Shown in pieces: positions 1 through 8,458 of a DNA stretch of 64,000 nt. The DNA comes from an uncultured Candidatus Entotheonella sp. (lineage in GTDB: Bacteria; Tectomicrobia; Entotheonellia; Entotheonellales; Entotheonellaceae), in contig OY282375.1 in assembly GCA_958295825.1 (NCBI GenBank), positions 1,101,489 through 1,165,488 of the forward strand, written 5' to 3'. How positions within the stretch are numbered: position 1 is the stretch's first letter; every line of letters starts with the position of its first letter. The notes beneath the pieces were generated by a model. It saw only the letters and a list, made by a program, of their open reading frames with translations. It was not told the origin of the DNA and did no database searches. Both the position numbers and the translations under genes were made by a program.

Positions 1-169
1 GCAGCCAGGGGCTATGGTGCACCTGCCGCAGCCGGATACCCAGGCGCTGCAAGCCAGCCACGGCCTGGGCAAAGCGTTCGCGGCCTTGACGGGTTAGTGG
101 GCGCTCGGTGTCCGGCAGCGTCAGGCTGCGCGGCGCGGCGATAGCGTGGCGAATGAGAAGCAGTTCCAT
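1..169 (-). CDS. sixA: Phosphohistidine phosphatase SixA-like, 5' part only
   Basis: The reverse strand encodes MELLLIRHAIAAPRSL, then DTERPLTRQGRERF. The RHA triad close to the N-terminus is the histidine phosphatase (phosphoglycerate mutase-like) signature, and the L-T-x-x-G-R-x-R sequence that follows is typical of SixA, a small cytoplasmic phosphatase that removes phosphate from phosphohistidine in histidine-kinase relays. The gene starts at ATG 169-167 and runs off the left edge of the window, so about 56 codons are visible and the second catalytic histidine is not. It lies upstream of ppgK's 3' end on the same strand. The assignment to the histidine phosphatase superfamily is firm; SixA specifically is an inference from the short motif spacing. 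Confidence 0.75.
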   Translation of the reverse strand, partial: MELLLIRHAIAAPRSLTLPDTERPLTRQGRERFAQAVAGLQRLGIRLRQVHHSPWL

Positions 170-213
170 GAGCAATGATTCCAGTTTTCAGGGTTGCGTA
201 ACAGTTTGGATTT

Positions 214-277
214 CCCCCTCACCCCAACCCTCGGATCAAGTCCGGGGCAGGCTCTCTCCCTCCAGGGGCGAGGGAGC
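214..277. repeat. Dispersed-type GC-rich palindromic repeat at the ppgK 3' end
   Basis: CCCTCACCCC at 216-225 is nearly the reverse complement of GGGGCGAGGG at 265-274, around a core GGATCAAGTCCGGGG. This resembles the mobile intergenic palindromes found in many GC-rich bacteria. The last codons of ppgK (from about EGESLPRT) are encoded by the repeat, so the insertion seems to have supplied a new stop codon. The hairpin could also act as a transcript 3' end, but it has no T run. Confidence 0.5.
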
Positions 278-1045
278 AGGAATGGCATCGCTTTCCGCAA
301 CTAGCGCCGCACCCTGCGGCAGGGCTGCTAACGCGGCGCCCACGATGCCCGCGTTGTTGAGCATTTGGGCTGTCACAACTTCCGTCTGCAGCGTCAGCAA
401 AGGCAGGAACTTCCCCGCCTTTTTGCTCACCCCGCCGCCCACGATCATCAGGTCCGGCCAGAAGTAGTATTCTATCCGGTGCAGATAGTCGTCCAAGCGT
501 CGCGCCCACTTGGCCCAGCTGAGGTTCTGGCGCTTGCGAACGACCGCGGCAGCACGCTTCTCAGCCATCTTGCCGCGGAATTCGATTTGACCCAGTTCGG
601 TGTTGGGTACCAGACGGCCATTGATAAACAGCGCCGTGCCAATGCCGGTACCCAGCGTCAGGATCATCACCACGCCGGCGCGCCCGCGCCCAGCGCCGAA
701 GCGCATTTCCGCGAGTCCGGCGGCGTCGGCGTCATTGATCACCGTGACCGGGCGGCCCACCGCCTGCCGGAACAGCTCGGCAACAGATTCGCCGATCCAG
801 TCCTTGGAGATATTGACCGCGGTCAGCGCCCGGCCATGCCGCACCGCAGCCGGGAAGCCGCAGCCGATGGGCCCCGACCAGTTGAAGTGCCTGACGAGTT
901 GGTCCACCACGTTACTCACGGCCTCGGGCTCGGCCCCCTCGGGTGTCGGAATACGCAGTCGTTCGGCAGTCATGTCGCCGGTCCGCGTGTTCACCGGCGC
1001 GCCCTTGATGCCGGAGGCGCCGATATCGATGCCGAGTATTTCCAC
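236..1045 (-). CDS. ppgK: Polyphosphate glucokinase (ROK family)
   Basis: Phosphorylates glucose to glucose-6-phosphate in the cytoplasm using inorganic polyphosphate (and often ATP). The N-terminus MEILGIDIGASGIKGA is the phosphate-1 motif of the sugar kinase/actin fold. NISKDWIG and the catalytic-region NDADAAGLAE follow at about residues 88-112, then LTLGTGIGTALF (phosphate-2) near 130. The ELGQIEFRG motif and the KRAAAVVRKRQNLSW stretch are characteristic of polyphosphate-dependent members. The protein is 269 aa, about 20 longer than usual; the extra C-terminus is encoded by the palindromic repeat described separately. It sits 39 bp downstream of the SDR gene on the same strand, so the two may be cotranscribed. 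Confidence 0.9.
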   Translation of the reverse strand: MEILGIDIGASGIKGAPVNTRTGDMTAERLRIPTPEGAEPEAVSNVVDQLVRHFNWSGPIGCGFPAAVRHGRALTAVNISKDWIGESVAELFRQAVGRPVTVINDADAAGLAEMRFGAGRGRAGVVMILTLGTGIGTALFINGRLVPNTELGQIEFRGKMAEKRAAAVVRKRQNLSWAKWARRLDDYLHRIEYYFWPDLMIVGGGVSKKAGKFLPLLTLQTEVVTAQMLNNAGIVGAALAALPQGAALVAESDAIPAPSPLEGESLPRT

Positions 1046-1084
1046 AGCCGCCCTCCCGCGCTGCGCGCCCCGCAGGGCGCCGAT

Positions 1085-1831
1085 TTATTGGGCCGTCCAG
1101 CCGCCGTCGATAACCAGTTCGCTGCCGGTGACGAACGACGACTCGTCGCTGGCCAAGTACAGCACCCCGTAGGCAATGTCCTCGGTCGAGCCGACGTAGC
1201 CCAAGGGAATCATGGCCGTTCGTTCCTCGCGGTCCGGACCGAAAGCCTGCTTGAGCATGTCGGTCTCAATGGGTCCGGGATGGATGGAATTGCAACGAAT
1301 GCCGTCCTTGGCGTGCTGCATAGCCACGCTTTTGGTGAACAAGCGCACAGCGCCCTTGGAAGTGGTATACGCCGCACCGTACGAACTGCCGACCAGGCCG
1401 GCTGTCGAGGAGATATTGATGATGGAGCCGCCGCCCGCTCGGCGCATGGCGGCCACGGCGTGCTTGGCGCCCAGAAAGACGCCCTTGACGTTCACCGCCA
1501 GAATCTGATCCAGGTCATCCTCGGTGGTTTCTTCGAGGCGCTTGCGGATGTAGATGCCGGCGTTGTTCACCAACACGTTCAGCTTGCCGTAGAGTTGCTC
1601 CGTGGTCTGCACCGCCGACCGCCAGGCATCCTCGTTGGTGACGTCCAGGTGGATGTAAGTGGCGTTGCCGCCGGCGGCGCGCAGGTCGGCTTCGACCTGA
1701 CGGCCTTCGTCGTCCAGGATGTCGCCCATGACGACGCTGGCACCCTCCTGCACAAACAGACGTGCCTCGGTGGCGCCCTGCCCGCGCGCGCCACCACTAA
1801 TCAATGCGACCTTGCCGTCAAGCCGGCCCAT
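1085..1831 (-). CDS. SDR family NAD(P)-dependent oxidoreductase
   Basis: A classical short-chain dehydrogenase of 248 aa. SGGARGQG (residues 12-19) is the TGxxxGxG nucleotide-binding loop, D-I-L after beta-2 suggests NAD rather than NADP, NNAG lies near residue 90, the catalytic serine is in NISSTAG and the catalytic YTTSK lies near 155. The C-terminus ELVIDGGWTAQ is typical of cyclohexanol, 3-alpha/20-beta hydroxysteroid and related dehydrogenases. The substrate cannot be read from sequence. It is transcribed toward ppgK and divergently from the DUF4202 gene, with which it shares the 120-bp intergenic region. An AGGAGA-type ribosome binding site precedes the ATG at 1831. Confidence 0.88.
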   Translation of the reverse strand: MGRLDGKVALISGGARGQGATEARLFVQEGASVVMGDILDDEGRQVEADLRAAGGNATYIHLDVTNEDAWRSAVQTTEQLYGKLNVLVNNAGIYIRKRLEETTEDDLDQILAVNVKGVFLGAKHAVAAMRRAGGGSIINISSTAGLVGSSYGAAYTTSKGAVRLFTKSVAMQHAKDGIRCNSIHPGPIETDMLKQAFGPDREERTAMIPLGYVGSTEDIAYGVLYLASDESSFVTGSELVIDGGWTAQ

Positions 1832-1951
1832 TCCGTTCTCCTTATGCCTTCGTAATTGATTCGCTTGCCATCTTTGATTAGGCTGGAGCGCCTATCATAC
1901 GGCATCCCTTATCGGAAACGAAACGTGACCCGCCGCCCGGAGAAAACCGCC

Positions 1952-2548
1952 GTGATTGCCGACCCGACGCGCTTCGAGACTGCCATCGCCCGCTTCGACG
2001 CAGCCAACGCCGCGGATCCCAACACCGAGATGGTGGATGGCGTTGCCCATCCAAAGGAACTGCTGTACGCCCAACGCATGACTGCCTGGCTGGACAAGCT
2101 GGCGCCCGATGCGTCGGAGGTGCTGCGGTTGGCGGCGCGCGCCCAGCACATTCGCCGCTGGGCCATCCCGCGGCGCGATTACCCGATGACCCGCACCGGC
2201 TACCTGAAGTGGCGCACCTCCCTGTATCGTTTTCACGCGGATACCGCCGGCGACATTCTGCGCCAAGTCGGGTACGACGACGCCACCATCGCCGCGGTGC
2301 AATCGCTACTCCGCAAGGAACGCCTGAAGCGCAATCCCGACATGCAGCGCCTGGAAGACGTCATCTGCCTCGTCTTCCTGGAGAGCTACTTCGCCAATTT
2401 CGCCCCGCAGTACGACGAGCAAAAGGTCCTCGACATCGTGCGCAAGACATGGAAGAAGATGTCCCCGCGGGGCCGGGCGGCGGCCCGCGACCTGACCCTG
2501 CCAGCGGCAGTGCGCGCCTTGCTGGAAAAGGCCTTGGCGACGCCGTGA
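1952..2548 (+). CDS. DUF4202 domain protein
   Basis: The protein from VIADPTRFETAIARFDAANAADPN onward has the look of the DUF4202 family, which is conserved and uncharacterised and often found near carbon or sulfur metabolism genes. Conserved-looking features are the early ELLYAQRMTAWL helix, RAARAQHIRRWAIPR and LVFLESYFANF. I chose GTG at 1952 because GGAG lies about 10 bp upstream and families of this type begin close to the DPxRF motif. An in-frame ATG at 1856 would add 32 residues with no similarity and would crowd the divergent promoter. No enzymatic residues can be assigned. Confidence 0.75.
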   Translation: MIADPTRFETAIARFDAANAADPNTEMVDGVAHPKELLYAQRMTAWLDKLAPDASEVLRLAARAQHIRRWAIPRRDYPMTRTGYLKWRTSLYRFHADTAGDILRQVGYDDATIAAVQSLLRKERLKRNPDMQRLEDVICLVFLESYFANFAPQYDEQKVLDIVRKTWKKMSPRGRAAARDLTLPAAVRALLEKALATP

Positions 2549-2692
2549 ATCCCGGCGCATACGGCCTGTTCCGGCGCCCTGCGGCTGTTTGCTTTGATGA
2601 CGCCAACTTTGCTATGCTAGCCGCCTTGTTTGCCGCGTAGCGCGCTCCAGGTCGTCTGGGACGACAGCCTGTTTGTACCCCAGGAGAAAATC

Positions 2693-3895
2693 ATGCAAAG
2701 CGAAGACATCTTGATGTGCCCCGGCCCCAACGACATGTCCGACCGCGTCATCCGAGCCATGATGCGCCCCGCCGCCGCCCCTGCCTCGGAAGCGTTTCAG
2801 GAACTGTACGAACAGACGTTGGACATGCTGGTGCAGATTTATCAGACGACCAACGAGGTGGTGCCCATTCCGGGGTCGGGCCGCAACGGCTTGGAGGCAG
2901 CGATCACAAGTGTCGTGGAACCCGGCGACCGCACCCTCACCGTCGCCAACGGGCACTTCGGGGGCGTCGCCATGCAAATCATCAGCGGGGTGGGCGGCAA
3001 GCCGGAAGCGTTTCAGGAACCCTGGGGCAGCGTCATCGACATGGACGCCTTCGCCGCCAAGCTGGCCAGCGGCTCGTACAAGCTAGTGACCCTGGTGCAC
3101 AACGAGACCTCCAGCGGCGCCGTGTATCAGGCCCAGGAAATCGCACGCCTGGCCCACGAACACGGCGCCCTGTTTTTGCTGGATGCGGTATCGTCCTTGG
3201 CCGGTGCTGACCTGCGTACCGACGAGTGGGACATCGACCTCGTCGTGTCCTGCAACCACAAAGCCATTGGCGCCCCGATCGGCCATGCTCACGTGGTGGT
3301 AGGCGAGCGCGCCTGGAAAGCAATGGAACAACGCACGAAACCCTGCGGCACGGTGTTCGGCAATCTGATGAATTGGAAATCCCAGGTCGACCCCAGCGCC
3401 AACGGCGGCAGAGCCAAGAAACGGACGTACGGTGTTTTCCCGGCCGTTCACCTCTTTTATGCCATGCACGAAGCATTCACCGCGGTTCTGGAGGAGGGCT
3501 TGGCGCCCCGGTTCGCCCGCCACATCCTGAACGCCGAGGCATTCCGCGAGGGCATCATCGGGCTGGGCCTGCAGCCTCTGGCGCATCCGGACGTGGCGTC
3601 GCCCACCGTCACCTGCGTGCAACTTCCCGAGGGCATCACGTCCAAGGAATTTCTGTACCACTTCCGGCACGACCACGGTCTTTTCACCCTGCCGGGCCTC
3701 GGCGATTTCCAGGACACCGCCGTGCGCATCGGCCACATGGGCGTCACCGCCACGCCACGCAACATTCTGCACACCCTTCACGCTTTCGACCACATTTTGT
3801 ACCGTTTAGGCCATCTCCATGACCGCGGCGCGGGCATTGCCAGGGCCGAGGAGATTTACCAGGCAGCGGAACAGGCAGCCCCCGTGACGGTATAG
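2693..3895 (+). CDS. Class V aminotransferase (alanine-glyoxylate / serine-pyruvate type)
   Basis: A fold-type I PLP aminotransferase of 400 aa. The N-terminal CPGPNDMSDRV corresponds to the GPGPS motif of the alanine-glyoxylate / serine-pyruvate / aminoethylphosphonate group. LVHNETSSGA (near 145) is the substrate-facing loop, FLLDAVSSLAG carries the PLP-ring aspartate, and SCNHKAIGAP carries the Schiff-base lysine. The start is ATG 2693, preceded by CAGGAGA; an upstream in-frame start at 2630 has no ribosome site. The TTG-started gene follows 10 bp downstream. Amino donor and acceptor are not determined by the sequence. A sulfopyruvate/phosphonopyruvate decarboxylase-like pair occurs elsewhere in the window, so oxo-acid partners other than glyoxylate are possible. 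Confidence 0.85.
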   Translation: MQSEDILMCPGPNDMSDRVIRAMMRPAAAPASEAFQELYEQTLDMLVQIYQTTNEVVPIPGSGRNGLEAAITSVVEPGDRTLTVANGHFGGVAMQIISGVGGKPEAFQEPWGSVIDMDAFAAKLASGSYKLVTLVHNETSSGAVYQAQEIARLAHEHGALFLLDAVSSLAGADLRTDEWDIDLVVSCNHKAIGAPIGHAHVVVGERAWKAMEQRTKPCGTVFGNLMNWKSQVDPSANGGRAKKRTYGVFPAVHLFYAMHEAFTAVLEEGLAPRFARHILNAEAFREGIIGLGLQPLAHPDVASPTVTCVQLPEGITSKEFLYHFRHDHGLFTLPGLGDFQDTAVRIGHMGVTATPRNILHTLHAFDHILYRLGHLHDRGAGIARAEEIYQAAEQAAPVTV

Positions 3896-3905
3896 GGAGG
3901 CTGCC

Positions 3906-4682
3906 TTGGCACAGCGAGAGCGCTTTCCGGTTGGGCCGTTCTTCGGAGCCAGTCTGAAAACACACTCGGTCACGACGCTCTGCGACCTCTTGCACAGCGG
4001 CCAGATCGTGCAGCACGGTCTCATTCCCTGGGGCTCGAATTACACCTTTCTGGTGACGATGGACGTGCAGCAGCCGCATCTCATGCTGGCGGTCTATAAG
4101 CCGCGGCGAGGCGAAGCGCCGCTGTGGGATTTTCCTAACGGGACGTTGTACAGGCGGGAACGCGCCGCCTTCGTGCTCAGCGAAGCGCTCGGCTGGCAAT
4201 TGGTGCCGCCCACGATTATTCGGCAAGGGCCGAATGGCATCGGCTCGTTGCAGTTGTACGTGCATCATCGCGAAGAAGACGCGGATTACTTCGCCCTCCA
4301 CGAACAGCACGGGCCGGAGATGCAGGCCATGGCGGCGTTCGATCTCATTTCCAACAATACCGACCGCAAAGCCGGGCACTGCCTGCGCGATGCAGAAGGG
4401 CACATCTGGGGCATCGACCACGGCCTGACGTTTCACGTCGATCCGAAGCTGCGCACGGTGATCTGGGATTTTGGGGGCGAGCGCGTTCCCAAGCGTCTGT
4501 TGCGTGACGTGCGGCGGGTGCGGGACGATTTGCAGAATCGCTGCGGCCCGGTGGGCGAGCTGGACGACCTGCTCTTCCCCGAGGAAGTCGACGCCTTGGC
4601 CTACCGCATGCAGGCCCTGCTGAAAAGACCCGAGTTTCCCTGCCTGCGCACGCGGCGGGGTGTTCCCTGGCCGTTTTACTGA
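3906..4682 (+). CDS. SCO1664-like, PI3/4-kinase-fold protein
   Basis: A 258-aa protein of the group usually named SCO1664 family, related to the phosphatidylinositol 3-/4-kinase and HipA-like atypical kinase fold. YTFLVTMD and LMLAVYKPRRGE (near 55) resemble the nucleotide-binding lysine strand, FDLISNNTDRKAGHCL the catalytic loop and IWGIDHGLTFHV the metal-binding segment. Substrate and role are not established. The start is TTG at 3906: a strong GGGAGG lies 6-7 bp upstream and it follows the aminotransferase stop by 10 bp, so the pair is probably one transcript. Confidence 0.75.
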   Translation: MAQRERFPVGPFFGASLKTHSVTTLCDLLHSGQIVQHGLIPWGSNYTFLVTMDVQQPHLMLAVYKPRRGEAPLWDFPNGTLYRRERAAFVLSEALGWQLVPPTIIRQGPNGIGSLQLYVHHREEDADYFALHEQHGPEMQAMAAFDLISNNTDRKAGHCLRDAEGHIWGIDHGLTFHVDPKLRTVIWDFGGERVPKRLLRDVRRVRDDLQNRCGPVGELDDLLFPEEVDALAYRMQALLKRPEFPCLRTRRGVPWPFY

Positions 4683-4699
4683 TCCCGAAGGGCGTAACT

Positions 4700-5143
4700 A
4701 TGGAGTGGCCGGAAGTACTTCAGCGCATTGAGGCGGGAGAAGGCGAAGAGACCGAGTTCAAACGCGGACTCGGGGATTTCTCCGCCATCGGCAGAGCGGT
4801 CTGCGCTTTCGCGAACACCGAAGGGGGCATTATTATCCTAGGCGTTACCGATTCGCAGAGCATCATTGGCGTCAAGGAGGAGGCCGACGAGGTTCAAGAA
4901 CGTTTGGAGACGTTCCTGCGCACGGGATGCAACGCACCGGTCAGCGGGGAGTGCGGCCGTCACGAGGACCCGAATGGCTGGGTGCACTGGATTGAAATCT
5001 CACGCCAGGACCACCCGGAACCCTTGCGTTACGACGGCCGCGTGTGGGTTCGGCGTGAATGCAGCAGCGTGGAACCGTCGCCGTCGGAATTGCAGGAACT
5101 CTACAACACGTCGGACAAGCCCTCATCGGGAAACATTCGATAG
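4700..5143 (+). CDS. AlbA_2 (Schlafen-type) putative DNA-binding domain protein
   Basis: The 147-aa product is essentially a single AlbA_2 domain. ETEFKRGLGDFSAIGRAVCAFANTEGG matches the E-x-E-x-K and AFANTxGG core, IIILGVTD the following strand, and IEISRQDHPEPLRYDGRVWVRREC the C-terminal half. This domain is common in RecG-like and Schlafen-like regulators but is here free-standing, without the helicase or winged-helix tail. The ATG lies 17 bp after the upstream stop, so it is probably the last gene of the 2.7-5.1 kb transcript. It converges with the acyl-CoA dehydrogenase gene 23 bp away. Confidence 0.75.
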   Translation: MEWPEVLQRIEAGEGEETEFKRGLGDFSAIGRAVCAFANTEGGIIILGVTDSQSIIGVKEEADEVQERLETFLRTGCNAPVSGECGRHEDPNGWVHWIEISRQDHPEPLRYDGRVWVRRECSSVEPSPSELQELYNTSDKPSSGNIR

Positions 5144-5166
5144 CTTCCCTCCCCCCGCAAGCCCCC

Positions 5167-6309
5167 CTACAGATTGATCTCCTGGGCGACCATCTCACGG
5201 TGATAAGTGGCGTCGCCAAAGGTGAATTCGGCGTACTTGGCGCGCTTGAAATACAGGTGCATGTCATGCTCCCACGTGAAGCCGATGCCGCCGTGCACCT
5301 GGATGCCCTCGCCGGCGGTGTAGCGATAGGCGTCGCTGCAATAAGCCTTGGCCATCGACACGGCCAAGGGGGCTTCGGGTACGTCCTCATCCACGGCCCA
5401 AGCAGCATAGTAGGCAGCGGATTTGGCGGACTCCACCTGCAACATCATTTCGGCGCACTTGTGCTTGATGGCCTGAAAGCTGCCGATAGGACGCCCGAAC
5501 TGAACGCGTTCCTTCGCGTAGGCCACACTGATGTCGAGCACCCGCTGCGCCCCGCCAATCATCTCGGCACACAGCGCAGCCGTGCAGATGTGCATCACTT
5601 TCGACAGTACCGGCCAGCCCATGTCCACGGTGCCGATCAGACGGTCGCGTCCGACGGCAACGTTGTCGAACGCCACCTCGCACTGTTTGCGGGTTTGGTC
5701 CATGGTCTTGAGCAGAGTGACGGAAATGCCGGGAGTATCGCTATCCACCAGGAACAGGCTGATGCCGAAACTCTTGTCGCCGGCGGTCTTGGTACGTGCC
5801 GCCACGACCATGACGTCAGCGACGTGGGCATCGGGCACGAACAGTTTGGTGCCGGAGATGGCAAAACCGCCGTCTGTAGGAACAGCTTGCACGTCCACAA
5901 TGCCCTCCGCCTCGAAACGGCCCGAGGGTTCCGTCATGGCCAGGGTGGCGATCAGCGAGCCGTCGGCGATTTTCGGCAGATAGGTTTTCTTCTGCTCCTC
6001 CGAGCCGCCAAGCAGGATGGTCTGGCCCGCCAAGAGCACTGAGGAGAAGAACGGTGACGGCAGCAACGCAGCGCCCATTTCTTCCAGAATAACCGTGAGA
6101 TCGACAAACCCCAGACCCTGGCCGCCGTATTCTTCGGGAAACGCCAGCCCGAGCCACCCGAGGGCGGCCATCTGCCGCCAGAGATCGGGCGAGTAACCGC
6201 GCTCGTCTTCCATCATCTGCCGCACGAAGGCGCTGGTGCAATACTCGGCCAAGAAATCGTGCGCCGCCTGCCGCAGCATGTCCTGCTCATCGCTAAAACC
6301 AAAATCCAT
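5167..6309 (-). CDS. Acyl-CoA dehydrogenase
   Basis: A flavoprotein of 380 aa that oxidises an acyl-CoA to the 2-enoyl-CoA. Residues 1-115 form the N-terminal helical domain (MDFGFSDEQDMLRQAAHDFL, then GLAFPEEYGGQGLGFVD). LAMTEPSGR belongs to the middle beta domain that contacts FAD, and the C-terminal domain includes RVQFGRPIGSFQAIKHKCAEM and EGIQVHGGIGFTWEHDMHLYF. It belongs to the large group of uncharacterised dehydrogenases often found with CaiB CoA-transferases; the substrate is unknown. It is transcribed leftward, separate from the ugpC-type gene. Confidence 0.88.
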   Translation of the reverse strand: MDFGFSDEQDMLRQAAHDFLAEYCTSAFVRQMMEDERGYSPDLWRQMAALGWLGLAFPEEYGGQGLGFVDLTVILEEMGAALLPSPFFSSVLLAGQTILLGGSEEQKKTYLPKIADGSLIATLAMTEPSGRFEAEGIVDVQAVPTDGGFAISGTKLFVPDAHVADVMVVAARTKTAGDKSFGISLFLVDSDTPGISVTLLKTMDQTRKQCEVAFDNVAVGRDRLIGTVDMGWPVLSKVMHICTAALCAEMIGGAQRVLDISVAYAKERVQFGRPIGSFQAIKHKCAEMMLQVESAKSAAYYAAWAVDEDVPEAPLAVSMAKAYCSDAYRYTAGEGIQVHGGIGFTWEHDMHLYFKRAKYAEFTFGDATYHREMVAQEINL

Positions 6310-6359
6310 CGATCAAACCTCCTGAAGTGGTGTCGCGGCGCCCATCCGCGCATAGAAAG

Positions 6360-6389
6360 ACGCCCCCAACAACGGACAGTCGAGGGCGT
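6360..6389 (-). terminator. Possible intrinsic terminator downstream of the ABC ATPase gene
   Basis: Read on the minus strand, ACGCCCTC and GGGGGCGT form an 8-bp stem with one G-U pair and a 14-nt loop, followed by CTTTCT. It starts about 20 bp past the ugpC-type stop codon, where a terminator is expected. The U tract is weak. Confidence 0.35.
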
Positions 6390-6409
6390 TCCAAATGTGT
6401 CGGTAACCG

Positions 6410-7510
6410 TTAAAGAACGGTCTGTTCGGTCTTCGTATCGAAGAGGTGCGCGCGCTCCATGTTGAAGCTCACCTGTATCTCGTCGTGCATGCGGGCGCGC
6501 AGGGTAGGGTCCATGCGTGCGGTGAAGTTCTCTCCCTTGCAGGACATTTCGAGGATGATCTCGGCGCCGAGCGGTTCGAGCACCTCCACCGTGGCGCTGA
6601 GCGGCTCGGAGAAATTACCGTCGCCACTGCCGGCAGGCACCACGTCTTCCGGACGGATGCCGAATACGACGGGTTGATTGACGTAGCTTTCTACCTGCTT
6701 GGCCTTCTCGGCAGGCAGCGTCAGGCGGGAGCCTTTAACGTCGACCTGTACGGCGCCATTTTCTTGCACCAGCATGGCCTCCAGGAAATTCATCGGCGGG
6801 CTGCCGATGAAGCCGGCCACGAACTGGTTCGTCGGCTCGTTGTATACCTCCATGGGCGAGCCGACCTGCTGGATGAAGCCGTTGCGCATCACCACGATAC
6901 GGTCGCCCATGGTCATGGCCTCGACTTGGTCGTGGGTGACGTAGATCATGGTGGCATCGAGCCTTTCGTGCAGCTTAATAAGCTCGGCGCGCATGTTCAC
7001 CCGCAGCTTGGCGTCGAGATTGCTGAGCGGTTCGTCGAACAGGAAGACTTCCGGCTGACGCACGATCGCCCGTCCAACGGCAACCCGCTGCCGCTGCCCC
7101 CCGGAGAGCTGCTTGGGCTTACGATCCAGGAGTTCGCCAATGCCCAGGATGTCGGCCGCCGCCTTCACCCGTTGTTCGATTTCGGCCCTGGGCGTGCGGC
7201 GCAATTTCAGAGAGAAGGCCATGTTCTTGAAGACAGTCATGTGGGGATAGAGCGCGTAGTTCTGAAACACCATAGCGATGTTACGGTCCTTCGGCGGCAC
7301 GTCGTTCACCAGCCGGTCGCCAATACGAATCTCTCCACCCGAAATATCCTCCAAACCGGCAACCATGCGCAGGGTGGTCGTTTTACCGCATCCGGAGGGA
7401 CCGACCAATACAATAAATTCCTTGTCCTGAATGTCGAGATTCACGCTGTTGACAGCAATCACCTCTTCCGAAAATTTCTTGACAAGATCTCTCAAGACGA
7501 CCTGTGCCAT
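6410..7510 (-). CDS. ugpC: ABC transporter ATP-binding protein, UgpC/MalK type
   Basis: The ATPase subunit of a sugar or glycerol-phosphate-type ABC importer (366 aa). It has GPSGCGKTT (Walker A, near 38), QNYALYPHM (Q-loop), LSGGQRQRVAVGRA (signature), VFLFDEPLSNLDAK (Walker B and D-loop), VTHDQVEAMTMGD (switch histidine) and a C-terminal OB/TOBE region from about 240 (GIRPEDV). No permease or binding-protein gene lies nearby, so it probably serves unlinked permeases, as promiscuous UgpC/MsiK-type ATPases do. The ATG at 7510 is preceded by AGGGAGG. Confidence 0.88.
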   Translation of the reverse strand: MAQVVLRDLVKKFSEEVIAVNSVNLDIQDKEFIVLVGPSGCGKTTTLRMVAGLEDISGGEIRIGDRLVNDVPPKDRNIAMVFQNYALYPHMTVFKNMAFSLKLRRTPRAEIEQRVKAAADILGIGELLDRKPKQLSGGQRQRVAVGRAIVRQPEVFLFDEPLSNLDAKLRVNMRAELIKLHERLDATMIYVTHDQVEAMTMGDRIVVMRNGFIQQVGSPMEVYNEPTNQFVAGFIGSPPMNFLEAMLVQENGAVQVDVKGSRLTLPAEKAKQVESYVNQPVVFGIRPEDVVPAGSGDGNFSEPLSATVEVLEPLGAEIILEMSCKGENFTARMDPTLRARMHDEIQVSFNMERAHLFDTKTEQTVL

Positions 7511-7829
7511 CGGTGTCCCTCCTTATGGCAACTAAATCCCAACCAATTTGGCCCGCTCCACTGCCTAGGCGGATAGGAACCAGGAAAACCCCCCCTTCCG
7601 ACACCTGACATGAAGATAGCCAAGCGAATACCTTCAGGCTTTGGGCACGGTTCGGCGACTATACTACGCGGCACGCGTCATATCCAGGAAAACCCTTCAT
7701 ACCCCGTGGAAGCACACATAACGCGATCAAGTATTTTAGCCAAGCCCTCTCACGACTCATCCGCATCCTTCCCAATTTCGGCAACCCCGGGCCTGCACGT
7801 CATCCGCCACGTTTGATCCCTCCCCCCGG
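7511..7829. other. 319-bp non-coding interval upstream of the ABC ATPase gene
   Basis: No reading frame with coding character. A -10-like TATAGT lies on the minus strand near 7660, but I found no convincing -35 box at the right distance. This is where the ugpC-type promoter is expected; nothing else stands out. Confidence 0.4.
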
Positions 7830-8450
7830 CTAGCCAGGCAACCCGGGCGGCGGTGATTTCGACTGCCAGCGCTGTAATTCAGCGACATATTCTTCTTGGT
7901 AATCCATGTCCCGAAGGATGTCGTCGTTTCCAATAGGAAGTTCCAACGTATCGTGCGGGTAGCCGCGTGTCACCACATTGAGACCTTGAGCAGGCGTCAG
8001 GGCCAGCACCGCCGGACGATACACCGCCGCCAGGAGCAAGGGATGGCCGCGCTTACCTTGCCAGACGGGGATGACCAGACCCTTCTGAGTGCGGGCATGA
8101 GCCGCCAGAAGCTGTTGGATAACCAGGCGACCGATTTGCGGTTGATCGACGAGCGCCAACAGGTAGGCGTCCGGGACGGGATCAAGCGAGCGCAGGGCAA
8201 CCTGCACGGAGGACGTCATGCCATGCCGGTAGTCCGGGTTGTGAAACAGTCGAACGGGCAAAGGTTCCAGCACCACGGCGATCTCCTCGGCGCGATGCCC
8301 CAGGACAACGGCCACTTCCGACAAATCGGCGTTGAGGAGGGGTTGCAGAACCTGTTCGATGACCGTGCGGGAGCCAAACGGAAGCAGGGCTTTCAATTGC
8401 CCCATGCGGCGGGATTCTCCGGCAGCCAGCACCACCCCGGCAACACGCAT
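7830..8450 (-). CDS. mocA: Molybdenum cofactor cytidylyltransferase-like NTP transferase
   Basis: A 206-aa nucleotidyltransferase. The N-terminus VAGVVLAAGESRRMGQLKALLPFG is the Rossmann-like G-x-G-x-S-x-R-M-G-x-x-K signature of the MobA/MocA/IspD fold, and LALVDQPQIG carries the metal-binding aspartate. MocA members add CMP to molybdopterin to make the cytosine dinucleotide used by xanthine-dehydrogenase-type enzymes. The gene follows moeA by 8 bp on the same strand, which supports a molybdenum cofactor role. The GHP substrate motif reads KRGHPLLL, as expected. Confidence 0.82.
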   Translation of the reverse strand: MRVAGVVLAAGESRRMGQLKALLPFGSRTVIEQVLQPLLNADLSEVAVVLGHRAEEIAVVLEPLPVRLFHNPDYRHGMTSSVQVALRSLDPVPDAYLLALVDQPQIGRLVIQQLLAAHARTQKGLVIPVWQGKRGHPLLLAAVYRPAVLALTPAQGLNVVTRGYPHDTLELPIGNDDILRDMDYQEEYVAELQRWQSKSPPPGLPG

Positions 8451-8458
8451 CGGTCCAC

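Noticed and set aside
365-1855. 496-aa plus-strand frame antisense to ppgK and the SDR gene
   Set aside because: No domain-like sequence; both minus-strand proteins have clear motifs. High GC keeps antisense frames open.
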